A stretch of DNA of 64,000 nt from Holothuria scabra (GCA_037179385.1 CM074189.1:22517020-22581019), one strand, 5' to 3'. Counted from the stretch's first letter, positions 13,080 through 27,079 are shown. A program made the numbers and translations. Notes: generated by a model from the letters alone, not told the origin.

Positions 13080-14160
13080 TGTTATAATTTTAAAAATCTG
13101 ATACATAATATTCACAATGATTTTGTCTATATACACAACTGGTTTGTGCAAACAGATTATTACTCAGTGTAAAGAAGACTACTGCTATTGTATTCCGTTC
13201 ACCATCCAAGTATCTCATTGCAGACATAGACTGTGTCCACCTTTGTGGTGTTAAAGTTTTTTTTGTGATGCTACCACATTTCTCGGAGTTTACACTGATA
13301 AGAATCTCACATGGAAAAATCACATCCAGCATGTATGTATGAAAGTCTCACGAGGTGTTGGAGTTTTGAATGGACTTCGAGGACTGTTACCTCGCAGAAT
13401 CATGGTTACCTTGTATAATACCCTTATCCTTCCGTACCTTACTTATTGTAATGTTATTTGGGGTAGCACATATACTTCTAGAATTCAACCTCTTTTCATT
13501 CTTCAAAAGCGAGCTCCGCGCCACATTTGTAATGAAGTCCATCTGCTACATACAAAACCTCTCTTTGCCAATCTCAATATCCTTAATATTTATGATATTA
13601 ATCGTTTTTATACAGGTGTTTTCATTTTCAACTAGTTAAGTGACTCAATCCCGTCAATATTTAAAACTTACTTTGAATTGCGTACTGGCACATATTCCTA
13701 CTCCTATCGACGTCGGAACCACATAGCAATACTTTTTATTTAGAATTATATCCTCTCAGTTTGGAATTCGGTATAATGGTCCCAAATTATGGAACTCGTA
13801 TCCCAATGATATTCAAGAGTGAAGACTGTTCAGCATATTTTAGAAGCTATTAAAAAGATCATTTTATCACCAACAACCTTTGAATAATTTTAATTCTTTG
13901 CTATCTGTTCCATTTACGTGTGTTTTTGTGTTTCTTTTTTCTGTATTATGTATGTGTTTTGTGGTAATTGTTTTTTTTTTTTTTTTGTTAATGTAAGTCT
14001 CTGTAAAGGGGTGTCAACGCACATAATCTCCCTGGAGCTTCTTGTTGCTTCTTGTTGTCTCAGCATCTTCAGTACCCTGTACATACAAATAAATAATTCA
14101 TTATATATTTCTTTATATGAAAGACTGAAATTAACTTCTAAGAAATTGAAAAATTGAATT

Positions 14161-16290
14161 GATTGAACATATAATCAACTAAAGAATCTCAAGGAGTTAA
14201 GAAATTGAAAACAAACTTGAAAAAAATGCAAATAGATGAGTTCTTAATGTGAAACTGCGCCAAAAAAAAAAAAAAAATTGTCCATTTCACAATGCCAACT
14301 GATTAAAAGTAGAAACTATACCCACACTCTGACTTTGCCCAGTTATTTAAACAGACCTCAGTAAAACAAGGGATGAAACAAAGAAAACAAATAAGGGTTC
14401 TGATGGACGATCAATACCGTCCTCCGACTTACTACACCCACTCGATGGAATGCACATTAGTTCTGAATCATGAAAGTAAAAGAGAGGATGGCTTGGGAAG
14501 AGGCAATGAGACAAAAAAGGAAGAAAGAGTACGAACAATTCATATATTTTTTTGAGCATCCTTCAACTCTAATTACCCCCCATACCCACCTCTAATGACT
14601 GACCTTTCTCACATTCCCAGAATACGCGACCTGAATTACGTGTTGACCTTGATTTGAGCAGAATAGCCAAAATTTCACCTTGCAGTTTTTGATGCTCAGT
14701 CAACCTAAATTGAACTACTGTAGTATAAACATTACAAATAATTTATTATTTATTATTGTTTTATAATTTGAAATATTCCTCAGGAAAACTGATTAAACAA
14801 CACGTTGCAAACAATGTCTCACTAATTTTGTTTCTTGGCTTTAGAAGGACAAAAATAATAACTGCCAACTGGAATCGGCTTGTTTTATTATTTTGACTTG
14901 ACCCGGCTCAGATGTAGCTCTAACTTATTTGTCTCCACTAAAAGTCAATAGTGCTCACTCAACTCAAATCTACAGGTTATTTTAATGAGTGGACTAGAGT
15001 GCACTAATGCTGACTTGTTACATTTCTACTGACTCAAGCATCAAAACATTTGACCCCAAATAATCAGCAACTTGACTGGTGATATATCTCCATAATAAAC
15101 TCTGATCTCTGGTTTGGAATTGTAAACTTGTAAAATTGTAAAATTTGTAAACTTTCTGCATAATTGTAAACTATCTGCATAATAAACTCTGATCTCTGGT
15201 TTGGAATTCTAAACTTGATTGTTTCCAAAACAAATGAGAGGAATTACTGTCTTAAGTCAAATTTAATCAACCACTTAAACTGACTTGAGTAATATAATCC
15301 TTAACTCAACTTTAAATGACTCAGCTCTAAATTTAGAAGATTTGACTCTACAAAGTAACTCAACAGTCATGGCAATAAAACACTGCATGAGACTCCACAC
15401 ACACACACAACATTTATCGGATAGTAGCACTGAGGGGATACAGTGTCTTGGAATAAGTTGTTTTGAAATCTCAGTCTTCTAGGAAGGGGCAATTACTAAA
15501 AGAGATCAATCTTTTCACATTGTGTATTTTGTTGAGTGTTGAGTACTTTGGACTTGAATCAGTTATAGGGTTTGACCGATACATGGTTTAGCTAAACACG
15601 TTTGAATATACCTGGTTGTAACCTTGGGTACAGCCAGGAATGAGGGTGTTGGGGTTACTACCAATGGAACTCCCAAAGCATTCCAATCACCTTTTTTGTT
15701 TGACATCCAACACAATACATTTTCCCCCACTAACCATGATCACAAAAGATGTATTCAGTTTTAACAAATGAGTATAGTTGGCACAATGACTTCCCGGTAC
15801 TCATAAAGAATATGTAAATTTCATTTTAAAAGGCTGTTGCAGTGTTCGATGTCAAACTGAAATGTTTTCCATGTTGACATCTTACTTGGTACCTGTGAGT
15901 AGAAGAAAAAAATGTGTTATGTAGAGCAATATGTACCCAAATCTTCAAACAGCCCAGACCAAAATTTCTTTTGATTTAATTCAAGTGACCTACTGTATTA
16001 TTAGTATCCTGATGAAATTTTCATTCATTTTACTTGTCAACTGAAGATATTACACTGTAAATTATGTCATCTTGAAGCAAACTGGCATGATGTCATTTCA
16101 TTGCTTCATAATAATACCCCGATATTTTGCATTTTTTAATTTTCATCCTAATGTCTTTACTCAGCATTGTAAGGGTTGCTTTTAGCCCAATTTTGGCAGA
16201 CAGTGTAAACTTCAATTGCTGCTATTTTGATTATGAGCCAAACATACTGTAGGTACCTCTTGGAAAATCTAGGTCTGGACTATTCTTTTA
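14161..16290. other. No gene; short direct repeat inside
   Basis: This is AT-rich DNA without recognised coding. A direct repeat of about 36 bp, beginning ataaactctgatctctgg, occurs at about 15,093 and again at 15,179, and the spacer contains three or four copies of ttgtaaact. The 14,870-15,360 part is rich in gactc/tgact words. I see no further structure. Confidence 0.5.
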
Positions 16291-16370
16291 ATATGCTACG
16301 GCACATCTGGCAAACATAAATCATCTTCACTAAGATAGGAAAGATCACCATGCTCATTGTGAGGAGGTTC

Positions 16371-19300
16371 CTAACAAGATTCCAATTCAATATCTGACCA
16401 ATAAGAATCTTCATCTGTAGAAGAATCCGACCCTGACTCTGAATTAAAGTTACAATTAACTAATGTTGGCCGTTGAGTAACGGGTTCACTCACTGATGCA
16501 TGACTTTCGTTAGTAGTAGCATTAGCAGAATTTCTCTTGTTCTCACATTGCCGGCATACACAAAAATTGGAAATTTTTGCTTTTGCACCAATTTCTGGTG
16601 CGGCCTCTCATACATTTGCATCCCTCTTTCCAGTGCTAAATGTTGCTACTCACTTTTTGAAGGTTTTCATCCGTATCCCAGACAACACTAATTTCTTCAC
16701 TGCAAACTTTCCAACAATGAGAACCTATTTCTGGTAGTAATACATGTGATGAGTATGCCAGAGCCCACATTTTAACCACCCAGCAACAACGCTGTCAATG
16801 TGGTCTTAGTGCTTCAGCTGAAGGCATCCGCTCAGATTCTCCAGAGATTCGATGAAAATGCCCATCTCTTATTGTACTAAGAAAAGCACTGTGATTGCGC
16901 AAAGCTTCATGTTCAGGTACAGCTTCAGCAACAAACAACTCGGGGGGACTATCTGCTTCAAAAACACTAGAATATTTCCTGAAATATACAGAACCTATGG
17001 GGCGGTAAAAAGCTAGGAGACTCAATTCCTCATTGCTATCATTTAGTTTCCCTACGCTCTGCGATCCAGTAATAAAATCACAATCCCTAATAAAAACATC
17101 AAGAAATCCTTTCTTTCAGTGCTCTTTGAAAAAGGATGTAAGGTCACATCTGCTAGCAATATGGAGCACCTGGAGCAAAAGGGGTAAACGAGGAATCATA
17201 TCAGGCCCACCTTTATGAAGTGCAAGGTCATCTCTAACCATGCTAACCAATGTGTTCATACAAATAAAGAGGTTGTCATTTTTCTTAGCTTGACAAAAAC
17301 CTGGTCATCCAAAAATGAGATACAACAGGTAAACCAACATGGAATGTGTCCCTATCAAGTGAATTTATAACAACTCGCTCACACAGGGTCTTACTGCTGT
17401 GGAACCAAACCCGGGAGTCTCCTTCTTCATGGTTAGAAAAACCCTTCAACTTCAGACATAGTATTGAGGGGTCGTTGTACCTGAAATGCCTGTCTGTATC
17501 AATCCCATCAAACCCATCCGTTGTTACCAAAAGCTATTGGAAGACATCTGTCTGTTGAACTATTTGGAATTATTCCACTGGCAAGAAGTTCACAAGTAAC
17601 CTTTTCTGACTACGTACACTGAGAAATTTTCTCCAGTTTGATGGGCAAAATGTGTATCTCATTGTACGCAGTCTCCTCAATGGAGCCATTACGCTTCTGT
17701 CTCTCAATGTCCTTAGGACTAATTCCATGCCTTCCAGGATGATCAAAAATTATGTGAAATTCACTTGCATTGAATATTTTCTTACCGCTTTCACAACTGT
17801 ACAAAAATTAGGCATACTCTACAAAGGTTTAGTGTATTCCTAGGGGTGGACGGTTAACCATAAACTTACCTTCAATTACACAACAAGTTCTCTTACCAGG
17901 TGAAATGCTAGGCAACTTGGTATAAAATGCATTTGAATATCTTTTCTGAAGTTCAGCAGCTGATCGTGCTTTTGATGCTTGAAAAGGTAGCCCATCTGGA
18001 TAGGAAAAGACACGAGGAAGAGATAAAAATTAATAAGCTTTTTATGTGCTTCGACAAGCGCTACACAACATCCATCATGACCAGAGATACTGACCGCTAA
18101 GTCCCCCCTTCCAAGTTGTTCAAAGATGTTTGCTGGGAACTGTTTCAGTTCGGCTAGATGAAATGGGACTAATTTTAGATATATTGGCCTATCCATGGCA
18201 TTCAAAATAGGTGTTAGCATCCTCACTGCAGCAGTGCATAGGGAAAACTGTCTTAATCTTATAGCCAGGAAAAAACTAGCATAATGGAACATATATCTCT
18301 ATATAAACTGGTGCCAAAAATTTGATGCGGCATCAGCTGTTCCCATAGTGTCAAAGAAAGGAAGAAATTCATCTGGAAAAATTGCGCTTAATTCAGAACT
18401 ATCTAAATGATGGAAAACATTAACACCACTTGTGGGGAGCTCTTCCTTAACAGATGAAATAATAGACTGCAAAGGGTGTGTCTCTGAATTTTCATTTACC
18501 AAAATTTGATGTTTTGCAAATATATCTATCTGGTATCTGTAAAAGGCTTCCCAAGCTTGAATTAAAAACGTGTGGGTCTTCTTGAAACCAGATGCAGAGG
18601 CAACAGCTGTATGCGTTGCGCCACGATGAAACATACTCAGAAGGTTTACAGGCCTGCATTATTATACAGTTTCATCAATAGTGCTTGTACATTTTTCATG
18701 AGATGCCACTGGTATGGAAGCAGCCAATCTAGGTTACTACCATACGCCCTTGTGTAAGTTGTGAAACCGCAACCTTAAATCAGGTAGCCCAATATCAGAG
18801 CCCTCACCATGAGACACATACTTTGTGACCGTGCAACAAAATACTTCCAATTTCATAGTGCTTAGTGCCTGGGCTTCACTTTCAAAGAGAAGGACCCAAC
18901 ATCAAGGCATCTATTTGTAATTAAAGGATTAAAACCTGTGGGCACATCTTTCGGAAAACATGAAGGTACACAGTGGTATTTGTTTAGAGACACTTCATCA
19001 ATTTGATTAAAGGAAGAGGGCACATTAAAATAACAGACACCAGTCACAGGTGTTTGTGACTGGATGGAACTTGGTAGTGGTGGTACAGCTTGAATTGAAG
19101 TCCCATGAAATCCGCGGTTCAAATGACCAGCAGATACAGCAGCATACCTTGAACTCTTTGACTGGCTTCTTTGACATTTTCTGTGCAGCAATTTGTGTCT
19201 GAAAGTGTTGAAATGTAGATTTACTGACAGTTAAGCCAAATGATGAGAGATATTGAAAACGAGCTGACAAAGAGGAGGTAAATCAGTCAAATACATATGC

Positions 19301-20735
19301 AAGGGCAAGATGAATGGGTGAAATGCAATTGTCATTGTGAGCATACAGAAGAGACACAAAAAGTAAAGAAACGTTTGAGCATCTTTGTATGACTAATAGT
19401 TGATGATAGATGAAGTTTTTGAAGATAACGTGTATCCCAACTAAAATCACCATTTAAGAGCAATTGCCTTTTCTCTACATCACGTAAGCTACTATGGTAC
19501 ACAAAATTCCAAAGGAGAGGAAGCAATATCTTGATTTCTTGTTCTATAGCTACAGAATCAACACCATCATATCTGTAGTCTCCTTCCTGCATTGACTTAG
19601 CTGAAGTTGTGATATGTTTTGATAAATTGTCAGAGATATATGTTCATTCAAATTGCTGGGGATGTATTTGATATTTCTTTGACAATACATTTATTTGCAT
19701 CTGTAGATCTTCCTTTTCTCGAGAAAAGCAAAAAGTGATGAATATTGACAAGTAAGTAGATCTGTTCCACATCGGCGGATCAGTGTGCCAAGTCTCCTTT
19801 GACCACTAACATGAGATGCTATGATACACTGACCAACAGCAGACTTTACTTTAGAGAGAAACTGGAATTTAGTTTGCTTGACTGGGCGTTTGTGACCAGA
19901 TTGGGGAAGCGTGGAAAGACATGTATCAAATGCCACCGAATAGAAATCATAAACAGTCTCAAGTATCATGGCTTTGTCATGCGTTAAGTCTGTGCACAGA
20001 AATACTAAAGCCTTTGAAAAGGAGTATGAGTCACACTGATCATAGTTTTCACACGATACATTAAGAAAAGGTTGAAAAAGTTGAGATAGGTGGTTCTTAT
20101 AGGTCTTTAAATGTTTCAAGTGTTCAGGACCCGAAGCATACCTTGAAACTGCACTGTAACATGTAACACAAATAACAATCTCTGGGCTTAGGTCAACATT
20201 TTTTTAAGTTTACATTTTACATACTTATAACAACATTATGATCACGGCATGTTCGCATAGCATTGTCTACTAACCCTGGGGTCAGGCAAAGAGGACAAGT
20301 TTTGAAGACCATCTTGTTTGTAAGCTCACAATAATATACATGACGAAGTAATATCTCAGAGCTGCTGCATAAGTTTATTGCACAAGCTTGATCGACTTTA
20401 AATACATCTAGTAAGGTTTAGGGAAGAATTCCTTTAGTTGTACTGACATGAACATCGATTTCACTTTAACAATTTAGTAGCTGGCATGACTTTGTCACAG
20501 GTCTTTTCAAAGTACCTGACTCTCTGCCTGAGTTAATCCTTTGTTGGCAACCATAACAAATAAAATTACTGACTGACATATTTTTTTTGGCGTAATAAAA
20601 TGGAGCAAATTGGTGTGCTTGGGTGTGACTTGTACCATATGCCAACAGCGAGGCTTAGATTCCTTGCATATTATGCAAGGTCCACCCTCCCTACCCTCAT
20701 GGTACGACTGACAGGATGACTTTTTGATCATACCT
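16371..20735 (-). pseudogene. Degenerate copy of a large Cys-rich protein gene of unnamed family
   Basis: Collinear minus-strand open pieces cover about 4.4 kb (room for ~1,450 residues). In order: CIICKESKPR near 20,690; a putative zinc-binding block around 20,330-20,120; MQEGDYRYDG at 19,592; NLDWLLPYQWHLMKN near 18,700; an FLIQAWEAFYRY segment at 18,560; a block with LVPFHLAELKQFP at about 18,170; NHEEGDSRVWFH followed by VVINSLDRDTFHVGLP at 17,440-17,340; MPSAEALRPH at 16,800; WDTDENLQKV at 16,675; and a Cys-rich tail (CKC, CVCRQCEN) that ends in an acidic Ser/Asp/Glu stretch and TAG at 16,371. The NHEE(A)DTR plus D-x-D pattern and the Cys-rich tail recur, as I recall, in uncharacterised multicopy metazoan proteins, possibly nuclease-like. 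I cannot name it. Frameshifts and stops break it throughout. The compact, apparently intronless layout and the second copy at 9-10.7 kb suggest a transposed or amplified gene. Confidence 0.7.
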
Positions 20736-20791
20736 ATTTTTTTGAATCAAATTTTAACAACGAAAGAAAACGAAAGAAATATCAGCTCTAC

Positions 20792-22800
20792 CAGCCCTCT
20801 CATTCAAGAGCAATTTCCTGTGCCGTAAAGTGTGCACACTATTTTCAAATGACAAAGACACAAAAAAGGTGTATGCACTGCTGTAGTAGACATATGGTAA
20901 TATACCAATAGCAAAAATTACAACACATACCGATTTCATATTCAAACTTGTGAACAATAAGTAACCGAGGCCCATTGGTACTAAGCTATCCTATTTGTGT
21001 CAACAAAGACAGAAGACAAGTATTGTATCCTAAATAATGTCAGTGCATGTGACTGGGAAACATTTCACACTATCAGCAACCCTTTCATGCATAGGTTTAG
21101 GTCTAGTGGGAAGAAAGTCAGACCGGGAGTAGGCCTAAGCCTTACTCGGCTACCCTTATTCTGTTAATTACTGACTGACACCGACTGATATATTCCTAGC
21201 TCATCAACTGGCAAGCCTACTTCAGCAGTTATTGCTAGGCTTAACTTAGGTCCCTATGTTTGTTACATTGCAATTTTTAAGCCAAACTTCCGTATAGGCC
21301 TAGGCCATAGACAAATTGATAGAGTGTGCCCTAACGTTTATGTAGTACTAGCTGTGATCCTCTTTAGTGAAGCTCTATTCACAATAACAATGGTATAAGC
21401 CTTGCCTATGGCCTAGCTTAGGACCAAGGCCTGAGGTTGACTTGAGTACACTGCTGGAAAAGCTACTGTAACCTAAGATACTCGTTAGCACTCCCGTAAA
21501 AAATATCTTCTTGCGCATGAAAATATTTGTATATTAACTTGAGCCTAGCCTATATGCAAACCTTATCCATTACTTCCAGGCTAGAGCCTTGATCGTGATG
21601 ATGCCAACGCAATAATGCCGATGACATTACAAACCATGGGAGAAACTAACGAGTACCGTTGGTAGTACCACTAACGATAGGACCTAACTGTGCACAGCAT
21701 ATACTGTGCGGGCTAGTAATATGAACTTAAGCCAACGTGACAACTTGCGTATAGTTTAGTGTTGTCGTTTGCTATTGATTGAGTGTCGTGACTATGAAAA
21801 TAGTCAGTGCATTTTAGTTCAATTTTCATACAATTTTTGCGGTCGTACGGAAAGGAAACTACCAGATTATAGGTACAAAATTGATTTCTAATGGTTGCAA
21901 AAAAAATTTCGATTTTTTTGCTCTAATAGGAAAACCTGACGGCTCCAAATTAAGGCTGTTTCTTACCATCGTCGAAATCAGATACTGCGATGCACCAGAT
22001 GATTTTCGTTCGTTCGGGATGAAATCGAGGATTTTTCAACGAGTTGTTACGAAAGATAGGTAGAGTGCTTTATTAGGTAACACTACATCCATAAATGGAA
22101 GTTCTCGGACCTCAGTTGATCAACCGTATATGAGAGTTTCCCCTCGCTGTATCAATCGGGAGTGCTCGGCTTATTTCGCGCCATCTGACTATTACTGCAC
22201 TTCCGGTTTGAAAGCGTTCCATGAAAACTGCGCAATAACGGTCGCTTTCCGAGGTCAGATTCCCAACTGGTTTAGCTTCTTCGGAAAGCGGTTCAGATTT
22301 TGGTTTCGCCAGACGGCTCCTTGCCAGAGAGTCGGGAGGACCTCTGCAAGGCTTCTGATACCCTTTACACAGAATAGCGCACTTATTAATTTTGGGGCCG
22401 GCATATATAGTCCAGATATTGCCTGGATATTCCGGTAAATCCCTATAGGGGACATATATGTACCCTATCTGTCACATTTAAATTTGAGCCAAATCAATTC
22501 TTATATGGGCCAAAAATTCTGCCAAATTTTTGTTAAAGCCAATAACACATTCCATATCTGGAGCAGATATAATTCCCGTATATGGCTCGTGTATAGATTT
22601 GCCATAGCTGAAAGAGCCAGTCGTGATGCCTATCCGTGCTCTTGTCAAGGGCGAAAGTCGAGCTTAAGAGTAAAAAGGGGGGGGGGGAGCAAACGGAATT
22701 ATTTGGGTATCCCCAAAATTACAGTTTTAACTTATAGATTAAAAAAACGGTTTCCATAAAGAAAACTTTTTGTACATATGACAATTTAAGCGGGATATCC
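20792..22800. other. No supported gene
   Basis: Single-copy-looking sequence. The part at 21,100-21,600 is unusually rich in words such as taggcct, cctaggc and ctaggct. The part at 21,880-22,440 is open for stretches of up to 100 codons but carries no recognised domain. A run of ten G lies at about 22,678. Confidence 0.5.
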
Positions 22801-22804
22801 TTTT

Positions 22805-23110
22805 GGGAGTAAAGACGTGTTTTTCATTTTCGAAGCAAAGAGGTGTTTTTTTTTTTTAATTTTTGGAGTGAAGACGTGTTTTCATTTTCGGAGAAGAGAC
22901 GCTTTTTCATTTTCGAAGGGTAGACGTGTTTTTTACGGGGTGAAGACGTGTTTTTCCTTTTGGAGTGAAAACGTATATTGTTTATTTTTGGAGTGAAGAC
23001 GTGTTTCATTTACTTTCGGTGTGTTTTTTCATTTTCGGTGTAAAATCTCGTTTTGTCGACCTTAAACTGTTTTTATTTTCAGTTTGAAAACGTGCTTTCT
23101 CTTTTTGGAG
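22805..23110 (+). repeat. Degenerate ~30-35 bp tandem repeat
   Basis: About nine imperfect units share the core ggagtgaagacgtgtttttc followed by attttc. Examples begin near 22,808, 22,865, 22,900, 22,938, 22,965 and 22,990. The units drift by substitution and by T-run length, so this is an old minisatellite. No protein is implied by the frame crossing it. Confidence 0.75.
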
Positions 23111-23334
23111 CTAAAACTTGTATTTTCGGACTGAAAACCTGTCGAAATAATAATGTGTACCCAATTTTTAAAGAAGTTTATAGAAATTCTCAATTGGCAC
23201 AGCTCTTTGGTAGACAACAAGTTTAAAACATGTAGTGTGATGTAGCTACCGTAACAGTGCATGTAATGAATTGAGAGTGTTTTCATTGTACATTTGGGGC
23301 CTCGTAAACTCACCCTGAGAGAGCGAGGGGGTTA

Positions 23335-23416
23335 TTTAGTTAGATAGAGTTTTACTGCCCAGTTTCCAACCTATCGGCTCAAGTCGAGCCGGCCACGGTC
23401 TTTTTTCCAGTTGTGG
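23335..23416 (+). repeat. Interspersed repeat R1, copy 1
   Basis: The copy starts ttagttagatagagtttta and runs through CCCAGTTTCCAACCTAT to a GAGCCGGCCAC motif. A close inverted match is at 37,024-37,107 and a shorter one at 55,444-55,500. The TTAG/CTAA-rich end and the small size suggest a SINE or LINE 3' end; the family is not identified. Confidence 0.6.
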
Positions 23417-23909
23417 CTTCCTGGCTTGTGGTGACCAAACTGATGGGGTTAGATACTACCTAGTGATTATTTTGAACTATGATTAATACTTGGAACTGTC
23501 ATTGTTTTGAATGTGTCACTATATTTTGAAACAAAGTTAAGGGCCTTTTATTTTGAATTAAGAAGATCTGTTGAAATATAACCTGAACATTTTTGTTATG
23601 GAATAATGACTGTTTGTTTTTAATCAGTTAATACACAGTACTGTAAACCATACATGCTACAGTACTCACAGTATATCCTCTAAATACATGTACTTTAATG
23701 AACCTTATTCTCTATTCAGAATGGTGGCCATAACCTCAGTTTTTGTTCGGAATAAGTGTTCTTTAGAATTCTTAACCCATAGATGTTCAAATTGTAAGGA
23801 ACCTTTAAGTTGAAATATTTAAACGGTCCTTTTTCTAATATTAGAAAAAAAGTCCTTTGGGATAATGATCTTTATCCTTCATTAGGAGTAAGAAATGGTT
23901 GGGTGGTCT

Positions 23910-23997
23910 AAGTCCTTATGTATTTTATTGTTATTTTTCGCTTTATGTACAACCAGATATAACAATTTCCCCCTAAGGTGGGAATTATCGTTATAAA
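23910..23997 (+). mobile_element. Fragment of TA-flanked MITE (M1)
   Basis: The text from TTATGTATTTTATTGTTATT to the terminal TTTCCCCCTAAGGTGGG matches the right third of the miniature elements at 43,434-43,796 and 50,036-50,391. It then passes straight into a (TA)n tract. Only one end is present. Confidence 0.6.
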
Positions 23998-24000
23998 TAT

Positions 24001-24118
<118 letters not shown>

Positions 24119-24119
24119 C

Positions 24120-24885
24120 TTTTCTTTTGGTAACAAGTAATGGACTTTTGGCAACCTTAAAGGGCCCATTCTCTCACCTTAAACTACACCTCTTGTAGGG
24201 GGCTACAGAAATTCTCCATTGGCCCAGCTTTTTGAGTGACTGTCAATTCAAACAATGCAGATTACAAAAGCTTATATTACACAGCATGAACACTCCTGAG
24301 ATTGCTTTGGGTATACACGTAGAGCTTTTTTTATACTCACCATCAAGCAATAAGCTCAGATTGTGACTGGAAAAGGATGAATTTCAGACAGTTGTGTGAG
24401 GGACTTTAGTGAGAAAGCTAGGAGAATTGGTACTGTTTGGTGTGAGAGAACTGATGAGCTTTCAAATTGGGCTACAATCTTGCCCTTTTAACAGACAGTG
24501 ACACCAATCTACAGAGGGTGACCAAAAGTGAAAAAATAATTCAAGGAACATGAGGAGAGCAAGAGAAAGGTCAAGATCATCAAGGTAGTTAACAAGAAAG
24601 TGAAGAAAGACCAGGATGTTGTTTAAAAGATAAAGGAATCGTTGACCCTTTAGATGAAAATATATTGAAAAGTGCAGAACACTGGACTTTAAACTCAAGT
24701 TCATTGGGATCATTTGATTTATTTGGCCTGTAATAAGTAGATGGTAGTAGAACTTTGTACAGCTAAGAATTGACATTCGTAAGCACTTAGTTACACAGGA
24801 ATTCGATAGTATGGGATCCAGGTTATATGTTTCTCAATGCTAAACATGGTCATCTTTCACATCAAGAAACATTACTTTAGGCTTA
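24120..24885. other. No supported gene
   Basis: Ordinary AT-rich sequence. One 104-codon minus-strand frame has no recognisable domain. No repeat partner seen in the window. Confidence 0.5.
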
Positions 24886-24904
24886 ACTTTATTCGACATA
24901 TTAG

Positions 24905-25660
24905 TCAGCTAAGATTCAAACTCAGAGCTGACAATTTCAACCCTAACTTCTACGTGGATAACTGTTGGTAAAACTTTTAATTAAATGTGCTTTTTAGCTG
25001 TTGTTTTTTATGAACCTTCCTGGCAGGAATTCACCAATGCCCTATTTATGTGGTAGTATCTTATATGCAATTATTGGTTACCCTAAACTACAATTTTGTA
25101 GTAAGTTTACTACAATTCTCAATTCATTCAGGTAGCCCATTAACCAATATTACACACCACATTCGTTCTCATTGCTCGTTGCGGCCTTGTATATTCACCA
25201 GTATTGTGCCCCAAAGCAAAAAAGTGGCATTTTGTTTCGATAAAGATGAGTTTTCCACAGCTGTGTTGTTGATTTGTAGATCCAAAGAATCTATTATGCT
25301 CCTTCTTACCTTGCCTATAACTAGGTGATGATAGATTGCCTTTAGGGTACGCAACCGGAAGATTACAGTTTTCAGTTTTTAGAAATGAACGTACCATTGT
25401 TGGCAAAAATTTTATCAAGAGGGTAGTCAGTTCTGACACAAACTCAGAGCTGAAAGTTTTCAGTTTTTAGTTCGACATGAATTACTTTTGGTAGAATTGT
25501 AAATAAGAGTTTTTTTCAGTTAAAACACAAATTCAGAACAGAATTTTCAGACGGTTATTGGTGAATGTTGGTAAACTTGATAATAGCATGTTATTCAGTT
25601 AGGTGTAAATTCAGAGCTGACAATTTTCAGCTTTTTGTTATTAACAAGTAACTGTTGACC
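24905..25660 (+). repeat. Scattered units of the ~87 bp satellite
   Basis: Degenerate units marked by aaactcagagctgacaattt occur at about 24,917, 25,440, 25,528 and 25,608. They are related to the tandem array at 27,080-27,730. The last three are about 85 bp apart, so this is an outlying, more decayed part of the same satellite. Confidence 0.6.
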
Positions 25661-27079
25661 ACTGCTTATACTAAGGTGCGTGATTGCGCGATTCTCGCTA
25701 TCAATTCACAAGTCCCGCAAAGAAAATATTTGTCTGTGGGAAATTACTTCACTGTTTCCTATGTACAATCTGCAATCCACCCTAAAACTTGTGGAAGGTA
25801 TCAAATTCCTGCTCATTTTTTCAGGCCTAGTGTAAACACTGCTGTTGACAATTTTCAGCTTTTAGTTAATCATAAACCATTGTTGGTGAGAGGCGTAATA
25901 ACAGACACATCCCGTAAGTAAAGAGAGTTTTTAGCTTTGAGTTACATGCTGTGACGTAGCTTCTTGAAAAGGCAGCATAGACATCCTAGTACATCAAAGG
26001 CGGCATGGGATGTAACTAACATTTGAGTTTGTTAAATGATCTGTGACCTCATATGAGCTATGCGTTCATTGTGTTCACACTGCATGAAAAGCAATTAACA
26101 CATGCTGACTGACCTCTTGGGTAACCCCAAATGTTACGTAACTTGTTGTATTGAAACACATCTTTTTCTGTCAATGAATAAATCAGATATGAAATTTGAC
26201 TTTATCAAGTCTGCATGTAGTTAGCTTCTTCTTCTCCGGCCTGAAGCGATAAGAGTTAATCAGGCAGAGGGAAGAATGTAACAAAAAGTGAGAGGGAACG
26301 TTTCATCATGTCTTCGAAGCCTACAGCTTCGATTATTGGATTTGCTCAGTTTGTCAAGTGAACTCGTGCCTTCTTGCTTGGCTCGGCGGATGAATATTTT
26401 CAGTACACACGAACGATACAAACGTTGTACAGCATTTCATTTGCCACGCAGTTATTTTGACTTTTTCATGAAGTGGAATGTTCGACTTTTTCCCCGATTT
26501 CACCAACTTGACGGTGTTCCAATAGAATAATGAGCCTATTTGAGGCATGTAGGAAGTCTTCTTTTCGAAGGACGATAATTCGTTACGCAGTTCTATTGAC
26601 TTTCTTTATATAATTGATATGATCACTCATAAAATAGTCCCAGACTTGAACGCCGCTACGCAGAGTAACCCTAGTACTCCATCGAAAATCCCCGCTTGTT
26701 TAACACGCTCGTCAACCGCTACAAGTCCGTTGGCACGTCTTGGCTTTATCTGCACATGTGCATATGACGAATCTGAGGTAGAAACATCTTACAGCTCATC
26801 TGTTGCCCGCGCGAAAGGTACGTTCCTGACACAATGGTTAATATTGTGTTGACGGCAGAACATGTTTCTCTGAGAATGTGAGCATAGTAGGACGTTTGCT
26901 CCTTTCTGCACAGCACTTAATATTTACTCGATCGAGGCTTGGAATCAAGTGGTGCAATATTGGGCTTTTTCGTTTCGTTTCAGACCATTTTCAGTGGCTT
27001 CGATCAGTACTTGCCTTCAAGTACAAACCGTCTAGTTAACAATGAATAATTGCTAGTCAGTTAACACAAGGACAAAGAG
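25661..27079. other. No supported gene
   Basis: Three open frames of 77-88 codons (25,655, 26,288 and 26,619, plus strand) carry no recognised domain and no convincing splice context. A short satellite-like phrase (gacaattttcagcttttagtt) recurs near 25,845. Otherwise I see nothing. Confidence 0.5.

Larger units (their letters stand above)
10677..14160 (+). mobile_element. CR1-like non-LTR retrotransposon, degenerate
   Basis: This near-complete but inactivated LINE reads on the plus strand. In order it has a CT-rich leader, a PHD-like Cys/His finger (10,795-10,960), an apurinic-type endonuclease (11,133-11,891), a linker rich in Lys/Arg/Asn (11,940-12,190), reverse transcriptase (12,436-13,079) and a C-terminal domain (13,339-13,635). 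The 3' tail has short A/T-rich direct words such as GAAATTGAAAAATTGAA. At least two in-frame stops and several frameshifts separate the parts, so it is dead. The motif order and RT style (FLDLLKAFD, GSILGPLLF, YADD) place it in the CR1/L2/Daphne group; the exact clade is not determined. Its left edge meets the truncated gene copy at 10,676. Confidence 0.85.

Noticed and set aside
22805..23110. CRISPR-like regular repeats
   Set aside because: The units are adjacent, diverged and lack unique spacers; this is a eukaryotic minisatellite.
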